Below are positions 56,064 through 64,000 of a stretch of 64,000 nucleotides of DNA, piece by piece. The stretch comes from Limonium bicolor (Eukaryota; Streptophyta; Magnoliopsida; Caryophyllales; Plumbaginaceae). How positions within the stretch are numbered: the stretch's first letter is position 1; each line of letters begins with the position of its first letter. A program made the translations under genes and the position numbers. Where the stretch lies: contig CM041778.1 in the NCBI GenBank assembly GCA_023374045.1, positions 94,118,839 through 94,182,838 on the forward strand, in the 5' to 3' direction. Under the pieces are notes generated by a model that was not told where the DNA came from, did no database searches, and was given only the letters and a program-made list of their open reading frames with translations.

Positions 56064-59000
56064 TGTAACACCCCATCCAACAACAAACACATAATAACAT
56101 TCTGCAGCGGAAAATATACTACTTCACATCACTTAACTCGTTGGTGTTACACGCCGTTAACCACCCACGTGGCTAACAAGGCTATTACATAAACATTGTA
56201 CCGGTCTGATGGACTAGATTCCCGAGCGACTACACATTATTATCCCTTTCCATTAACAACAAAACATACACATACCTTCCAACTGTACCGAGTATTTACA
56301 AACTGATGCCGATAACAGTTTCGGTCTTACTACGCCTACTGTATATATACACTTAAATGATTACCCATGTACAACGACTACCCGTCCTACTCTCGAACGG
56401 CTTCCAGCACTTCGTACCTGAAATAAGAAAAGAAGAGAAAGGGGCCCCCCAAGGGGCTCAGCACCTTTGCTGGTATGGTAATCCCGCAGCCCACATGCTA
56501 CCGGGCCACGCACAACTAATTGTCGTCTTAGCATGTGGTTGATTATTTTTAAATCATACATGCAACTGTAAACACACAACACATAATCATTTCGCCTCAA
56601 CGGGCTCAACAAACGGATAATATATCCTTACTTAATAAGTCACTCATGGTATTCATTATCCCTAGAGTGTTCCTCCTCTAATGGAGCTACTTCCTTAATA
56701 GACGACACTTACCCTTAAATCGGGTTATCCTTAAACGCCTCTTATCACAAACTGGGAATCATATCCATGATCCACACACTCCACATTATACAACATATAA
56801 CATACACTACATAACAACACATAACCACACTTTGCACGTTTCCACGTGTACAACATAACACCACAATAGATATTGCATCACAACAAAATACATACATAAC
56901 GGGAATGGTTCTCTTAGGAACCGACCCAAACATTGCTTATACACTGGTGAGCCTAGAGAATGTTGCCAGTCTCATGATAAGCTCGTTACATAACTCGTTA
57001 CCGTCTCGTTAAATGGACGGATAACTTAACACAAGGTGTCTCGGATATAGTGATCCAAGCACACCGAACAAACATAACAATAGTATGCCCCTGTGGCCCG
57101 ACGTGAGTCAGTAATAGCCTTGGTTAAGCTAAAGGGAAGGTTGGGAACCAAATTGGAAAACAACCATAACATACGGAGGATCGAACCTGCTATGACAACG
57201 ACCCCCATACTCACACGCGTGGCCGGAACAGACCGGACTCCTCACTCCCCCCGTTAGCACTTGTTAGAAGTTCAACTTTGAACTTTATTAAACAATCACA
57301 AACATTGGGTTAAGTCTTGTTAGACATACACAAGGGAAGAGAGAGTCATACATTCACATACAAACATCGCACACAAACATCACATAACCACTCACGCATA
57401 GCCGTGGTTAGAACGTTCCTTAAGTCGGAAACGTTGTTACCGGATACCGTTCTCCTACGTTTACCTAATAGTGGTTAACTAGCCCTTCAAGCGCATTCGA
57501 GGTTACCGGTATCGGCACGGAAACATACAATAACAATAACGACTGTAAACTCGTTTCATGATTTATCTCATAACGTGGCAAACATACAGAAAACACATTG
57601 GCATACAAGCCGGTGTAATCCGGTAGGACACAGGTGCAAGAAAACCATACCTGTCACCGGAGTCCACTTTATCACGTCCTCTTATGTTCCTCGAGCAATT
57701 CTCGAACAACTGTTAACATCACATGTGTTTTTATTAACATCGGGGTTGCTTGATTATTTAATGTCTAATGCCTATAATTTTTCCCCGTTAACTTAGTTAC
57801 ATAGCTTCACTTTTTAACTTGTTTTACTTTCACATTTTATTACAACTTTTCACCCACTTAATTGTCATTAAAACTCACCTAACAAGTCCTTAACAACTTT
57901 ATAACATCATTACCTATCAATCCCCATCATTACATATCATTTTATAACCTTAAACAACATTTTTGGTCCGACCGACCTTACCGACCAAACTTGTCCAAGT
58001 TCGGTCCATTCCAGAACACATTTCCGTCAAAATCTTCTACTCCGACCGACCTTGTAAGTTCGGTCGCATGTTCGGTCTATTCCCGAGAGTTTCTTCCCTT
58101 TGAAAATTCAAGCCCGACCGAACTTGCCAAGTCCGGTCCTATGTTCGGTCGGTTCCAGAAACTTAATCTGTACACAAAATACAAGCCCGACCGACCTTGC
58201 AAGTCCGGTCCCCAAGGTCGGTCCATTCCAGAAGCCAATTCTCGCAGGGTAAACTGGGCTCGACCGAACTTGCAAATTCGGTCGCAAGTTCGGTCTGCCC
58301 CAGACCCTTGTTTTCCTTTTCTCATTCAACTCCAAACTTCACCACATATATCCTAGTACACCCTAACCTCATTTGGACACTTCAAACACACCTTTAGCCA
58401 TGTACCAAACTCTTTAAATCACACACCAAAACCATTTTATCATTCACCAATTCCTTACAAATTCTTAGCACTTGGAATGTTTCCTCCTTAAGATTCCTAA
58501 GTGGTACTTCACCAATAATGACCACTATACCAAGGTGTTTTCCTCTACACCTTAACATCATCTCTCAAACTTCTTTTCTTACTAACTAAATCTCCTTTTT
58601 CACATCTTATCTAAACATCACTTCTTCCTTGGATATCAACATTACCTAAACCTTAAACAACTTCCTAGGTCACCAAAACTTACTTAAAACACTTAGAACT
58701 TCTTACACATTTCCAAAATTTGGCCTTAGCTTCTCTTGTATATACTCACATCCAAACACTTAGGTTTTTACCTTATTTCATTCAAGAACACCTAAAATCC
58801 ATCAAACACATTTTTATACACAAACTTCACACATTTAGCACTACATCACAATATAGTGCATAACTTAAATTGCTTGGCACTTAGGCCCTTAAATAACATG
58901 GCTCTTAGGCCCTTAAGTTGCTTAAACCATAAACACTGAATTTCCACAATATATAAGCCTTTGACCTGCAATTACACACACCAAGACATATGTTCTTTTA

Positions 59001-60564
59001 CTAGTCTCTTAAGAACACTTTACTAAGTCATTCACCATTTGCTCTTTAGGTAGTTTTTAACAAGCATTATAAGCTCATTTCTCCTAAGGCATTAAACCAC
59101 ATTGAGATAGCATATTTACCTCTTTTTCCTCACAACTTCTTTCTTGTTTCCTTGTAAACCGGTAAGGTATTTGATTCCTTGTCAAGTTCTAAACAATATA
59201 CAAACATCATAATGAGTATTCAAGCTTTAAGCTTCATCTCATTGTAAACCCTAATTTTACATTGTTTCAAAAACATTAATGTAGTTGTTTTACCTTGATC
59301 TTTGAAGGGAGTTTGAATATCTATGAAGAGAGGACTCCACCTAGTCCATAAGAGATTGGAATGAAGCTAGAACAAAGTCACACAAAGAGCTCCATCAATG
59401 AGTATTTTCGGTCAAGGCAAAAACATGAAGGAAACTTGATTTTTCTTTGAGATTCCTTACCTAGAAGCAAATGAGAGTAATAATATGTAGAAACACAAGC
59501 TCAAGCTCCATCAATGGTGATTCTCCATGGCACCAAAATTGAGTTCTTGAAGATTTGAAAAGGTAGAAGTGTAGAGCTTGACCTAACTAAGACAAATATG
59601 GTCTTAGAATTTGATTTGGAGCATGGAGTTGGATTTGGCAAGGAAATGAAGATGGAGAAGAGAGGTTGATATAGGAAATCGTAAATGGAGGGGAGGAAGG
59701 GAGCTTGAAGACGTGTGAAATGAGAAGGGAATGAAAGAATGAAGATGAGTTCTACTTTTGGAAGATATTTAAGTTAAAGCAAAATAGTACTTACTTTATA
59801 GGCTTTACTTTACTTATTTGATTTCTTTTACATGTTGGTGACTCACACCATGAAAAACCGGCCCCCATATACTTAGAAGGGTATAATAGTCTTTGTTGAC
59901 CAACTTAATTACTTATAACAACATATGTTACAAACTAGCTTATAAAAGTTACTATTCATAAAAACAAGGCACATAGAAGTGAAAATTTTGATTTCCCATT
60001 GATATAGACTTCTAAATGTGATACTATATAGTACACATGTTAATTAAAGAGTATGATGGACATTTAGCCATTCAAAACTCATTTACAAGACAATTTTCAA
60101 AAACGTGCTTTAAGACTCCTTAAAGCACTTTTTGTGTTTTAACTTGTTTTCAAGCTTGGTTTTCTTTGGTAATTGATTTAATATGTTCATTAACATATTT
60201 ATGAGGTATAGGTATGACCATTAGGTCTTATACAAATTTATCCCAAGCTTAGAGCACATTTTTGCTCATATTGACTTTAAGGTATTTTCTTGTGTTTTAT
60301 TTGGTTTAAACTGTCCACAAGGTTTCCTAAGGACTTATTTAGCCTTATTAAATCATAATTGAATATTATTAAGTCTTGGTAGGCTCTTTGGGTCCTAACC
60401 AAGTTCGCTCATAGCTTAGAGCATGTTTTTGCTCAAACTGTGTCTTAATGCTTTATTGCATTTTACTATGGTTTAAATTGTACACTGATGTTCCTAAGGC
60501 ACTTTTAGCCTTTACATACCATAGTTTAATATTTAAACCACATATCAAGGTTTGGGGTATTTCA
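56064..60564 (-). repeat. LARD-C 3' LTR, complete, 4,501 bp
   Basis: On the plus strand it runs TGTAACACCCC to GGGGTATTTCA, i.e. TGAAATACCCC...GGGGTGTTACA in its own sense, with perfect TG...CA ends. It is followed on the right by the polypurine tract. It contains a palindrome array (57965-58295) and donor-like (57645-57660) and acceptor-like (56414-56424) motifs. The left flank is ggcga. The matching duplication should lie beyond the window. Confidence 0.9.
57965..58295. repeat. Palindrome array in LTR C, about five units
   Basis: Units combine GACCGAACTTGC and AAGTTCGGTC or the variant GACCGACCTTGCAAGTC with CGGTC. They are separated by 25-35 nt that often include TTCCAGAA. The sequence differs completely from arrays A and B, but the design is the same. 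Confidence 0.88.
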
Positions 60565-63500
60565 ATCTACCCCCCTTAAAAAGAACTTCGTCCTCGAAGT
60601 TCACATTTCCCACACATCATTAGATTAGAATACGGGGATTACTTACAGCCATAAAACTTCCATAACCAAACACACTTTACATCACAACCTCGGACTTAAT
60701 GGTCCGGGCAACACATTCACATCCACACATAACAAACATATTCACATGATAACCTCGGACTCAATGGTCCGGGTATCTTAACAACACTTACACATACATA
60801 ACAACCCCTTTGACTCACTGGTCTTGGGTAACATAACAACCTTTAGACACATAGGTCTATGTAACAACACATTTAGACTCGTAGGTCTTAATAGCATACA
60901 CTTTAGGAACTCAAGGTCAAAATATTTTATTACACATACCACACACATGTCATAGCATGTATACAATCAAAAATATCTTTGATATACACTGTGATCCCGC
61001 AGAACCCGGTCGCGATGGACACCTTCTGTCCCCGTGTCCTTGGGAGATCAAAACAATCACTTAAGTTTAAAATTTCCTTGAGAGGTTAAGTAAGAGAACT
61101 TTAATTATGTAAAGTATCTATCAACGTTTTATAAATACCAATTGAAAATCTTTTTGAAAGCACACACAACTCCAAGTCCAACTTAAGCTCTTTGCTTCTT
61201 TTCTTAGCGTGGTTATTTGTGACCACTTATAGGGAGCTTCAAGAATCATCCAACCCTGATGTGATCAGCATCAGTGTAGAACTATCCTTCCACTCCAATT
61301 TGTGTTCGGCTTCCCTTGATCACATGCAAATCAAGTTCCACTTCCCACTTCATTTTCAAACATCAAGTAAATCACTCATTTCCAATTTTCTATCTTTTTA
61401 ATCATTCTAATCATGATCATACATCTCCAAGGATAGAACTTCATCTATCAGTTATTTCCATACACTTTTAGTCCTGTTGCCTATGGAATCTTATTCTCAT
61501 TAGGTTTTATATTGGTCTCATACCCTTTTTATGAATCACTATATAGTATATATACACATATATTTTATCAAAATACGACACACCGTTTCACATTTATACA
61601 CTGTCGGGGTTTTGTTCCCCGGGAGTTTCTCTACTCCCACCTCTGTACTATCACACACACTTGTTAACAAATACACACACTTATCACAATGGTATTCGTA
61701 TCCTCTGTGCGCAATTACCACAATTCAACCATGAATGAATGCGTATGTTTACGTAACACACACACCAATCATCAAAACATTAATATAATTTTGTGCTATG
61801 CACAATATAAGTCACATACACTACGTACACTTGTACGGTAATATACACTAAGTGGTTTTGCGCTCTACCCCCCTTAAAAGGGATTACGCCCACGTAATCA
61901 ATCACTAAACATTAGCTTAAAATGTTTTGCCATCGTGAAGTATCTTAACTTCCACGCGGTCTATTACACAATGGATTCTGATTAGAGGATCTTAACCTTA
62001 TTGGCGGTTTAGTTCCTAAACCAAGAATTCCCATTGGAGTTTTGTTTAAACTCTTAGTTGGTTTCGATTCTGGCCTGTTAGGCTTCTAGGCGTTAATAAT
62101 TAGCCATTCACTCATGTTCACCATGTACATTCAACGCTTGAATCACTGGCTCACTAGTTTCTGCTGTGAAACTCTAATAACTGTAGAGCTTAATTGCCCC
62201 ATTTGTTATTCTTACTGTATTGTACATCCCCAATTGTCACCTTCATCTTGGTAACAATGGTTTCTCAACCAACGCGTGGTATTTCTTACCGTTAGCGAAT
62301 TCGGTGAGTTATGAACTTTCTATCCACTTCCATAACAATTTACTATGTAAATAGTTATGTATTTCACAATGATTGACTTGTTCCCTTCCGACTTACTGTC
62401 GGTTGAGATTGAGCTACTACCTAGTGTGTAGTGCTCTCTCAGCTATTTACAACATTTGAGGTATATTCTATACCGATATTTGGCAGTTAGTGCTACTGTA
62501 GTCACTCACTGTTAATCATGTCTCCACATTTGGTTTTGTACAAGTACTTTTTATTGGTGCGGCCTTGCATTTCCTATGCATCGACCATCATAACATTATT
62601 CCTCCACCATTAACATGTTTCCAATTCCTAGCTATCCCACTCGATCATTACTGCGCAAGTGCAATACCAAAACACTCAGTGCATACAGAGTGCAGAGGCG
62701 TAAACTCTTGACGTAATCCCTTATGCGATTCGCCATGGAATTCACACTGAATCCTCATCACACGTGCCTATCACTGGCTTATTGCCACAGTTGTCTAATA
62801 TCACTTATCTTGTATCTCCACTGAGTTTGACTCATAACTGTCTTATTTGCTACATTACGTTTTTTAACAATACTTATACAACGGTCGCTTACTGGCACCG
62901 TGCTCTTACTCCTTGTATAACATCAGCGCTTACATAGTATTTACGTCACATTATAACCTCCCACACATATACTTGTATTATTCACATTATGGTTCATCAC
63001 CATTTGGATGACTACTGATGCTCCTTGAGTCGCCCATCAACATCTAGCGTCCCACACGTACGGTGGTGGTTGCTATTAGACTTATTACCCTTCCGGTATT
63101 CCCAAGTGGTAGTAACCATATTGGTCCACCCTTAACGTATTTCTTGAACTACGCTCCTGCGGTCTCCACAATATCGAGAGGTATCCCCACTCTTAATGCA
63201 GTGGTTCGTTACCACTCTATTCACTTATACAAACATAACTTCTACAATCAATTGAATTTATATAACATATCTTGTTATGGCTTATGAGCCTTATTTGCCT
63301 TGAGCGGGCTCATTGTAGGCTGTCCACACACATATACTTCTCTGTACTGTATTATATGGTTTGGATATTATATTGAGCTCATGACAAGGTCGTTGCATTC
63401 CGTTTTCCTTCCATGGGATGCCCCTTAGGTTGTCAGTCCGTCTCCTGACGACTTATGTCTAAATGGTGTTAGTTTCAATCCTTGTGTCTTTGTCATTGCC

Positions 63501-64000
63501 ATTCGTGCAACACTGTTGATGCAAACACCCTTCAAGGATTGCTCCTGGGTGTTGCTAAGTTAGCTTTACATTTAGTTCCACACTTATTGGGTACATCCAG
63601 TTAGTCACGCCTTTTTGCGTTCTTAACTGGCTTATTATCTTCTTCTGTGAGATCACATTTCTTGTAGTTTCATCCCGTTCATTGCACATTAATTGTGTCC
63701 ACATTAGGCATTTGCTTGCCATGTACAGGCTGGTCACCGTTCCGCAACATGTTTTATCCCTGAGGATCTTTAAGACGTATACGATGTCTTTACATAACAG
63801 TTTGTGCACTTCGCACTTCCTAACTCTTAAACATTCCCTTGAAAGGAATTCACTAATCCTTTAATCTTGTTATCTTAACTGAGTTCCTTAACTTCAAACT
63901 CTTGGTAATCCCTAGTTCTTGTTGATTTATACTGCTGACCGTAGAACGGAGTCGACTACTTCCCGTGTTTCGGACTTACTCGTATACATATGTGGTACCA
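60565..64000 (-). mobile_element. LARD-C internal region, non-coding, runs off the window
   Basis: Starts with the polypurine tract (minus sense TTAAGGGGGGTAGAT, 60565-60579). In order it carries the pre-PPT hairpin (60584-60601), hairpins at 61256-61274 and 61315-61335, the core block (62643-62715) and the CACCCAGGAGCAATCC motif (about 63536-63552). No coding region was recognised. The 5' LTR and PBS lie to the right of the window. Confidence 0.8.

Overview
The window is repeat-dominated nuclear DNA of a flowering plant. The evidence is plant-type Copia and Gypsy (Athila-like) retrotransposons, primer-binding sites matching plant initiator-Met and Asp tRNAs, a plant LINE, a hAT remnant, Tourist-like MITEs, and one broken host gene of the plant-specific MIZ1 (DUF617) family. 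I could not identify the species. I found no intact host gene. One 500-base assembly gap (34959-35458) is present.

Layout. 1-6157: a decayed LINE cut in two by a very young Copia element (508-5442, minus strand, 149-bp LTRs identical by eye, 5-bp target duplication aggtg). 6158-8110: a MITE, then remnants of a hAT transposon. 8326-9441: a MIZ1-like pseudogene. 9442-11634: unassigned DNA with an LTR/PBS remnant and a second MITE. 11635-23352: an old minus-strand Copia element whose 3' LTR carries a LINE fragment and whose pol gene is split by a 5.3-kb solo LTR (14997-20305, duplication tactt). 23688-34958: a plus-strand Athila-like Gypsy element with broken gag, pol and an ORF3, running into the gap.

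35459-64000 is a nest of very large, apparently non-coding LTR elements of LARD type (large retrotransposon derivatives). I call them A (minus strand, 5' LTR 43466-47804, internal 38548-43465, truncated 3' LTR 37857-38547), B (plus, internal 47805-51644, LTR 51645-54235), E (plus, LTR piece 54236-56063) and C (minus, LTR 56064-60564, internal from 60565 to the window end). The solo LTR at 14997-20305 (D) belongs to the same superfamily. Their complete LTRs run TGAAATACCCC...GGGGTGTTACA or a close variant and are 4.3-5.3 kb long. The internal regions show no gag or pol. They end in an AAGGGGG(G)TAGAT polypurine tract, and element A has an initiator-Met PBS, so these elements probably depend on proteins from an autonomous chromovirus-type Gypsy element.

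The most interesting signals are in these non-coding elements. (1) Three LTRs carry, at an equivalent position, a five-unit array of short palindromes whose sequence differs between families while the fold is kept. (2) The internal regions share RNA-hairpin candidates with base changes that preserve pairing, including a 7-bp stem whose 7-nt loop carries a self-complementary hexamer in two of three elements, like a retroviral dimer-initiation (kissing) loop. (3) A 74-nt non-coding block is nearly invariant. (4) Splice-donor and splice-acceptor look-alikes are conserved 1.2-1.4 kb apart in three LTRs. In addition, the young Copia element has a gag stop (TAG followed by CAGCTA) that fits the known leaky-stop consensus UAG-CARYYA, and a possible +1 shift site at CCG-TGA-C.

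All alignments and percentages were judged by eye. No search or folding program was run.
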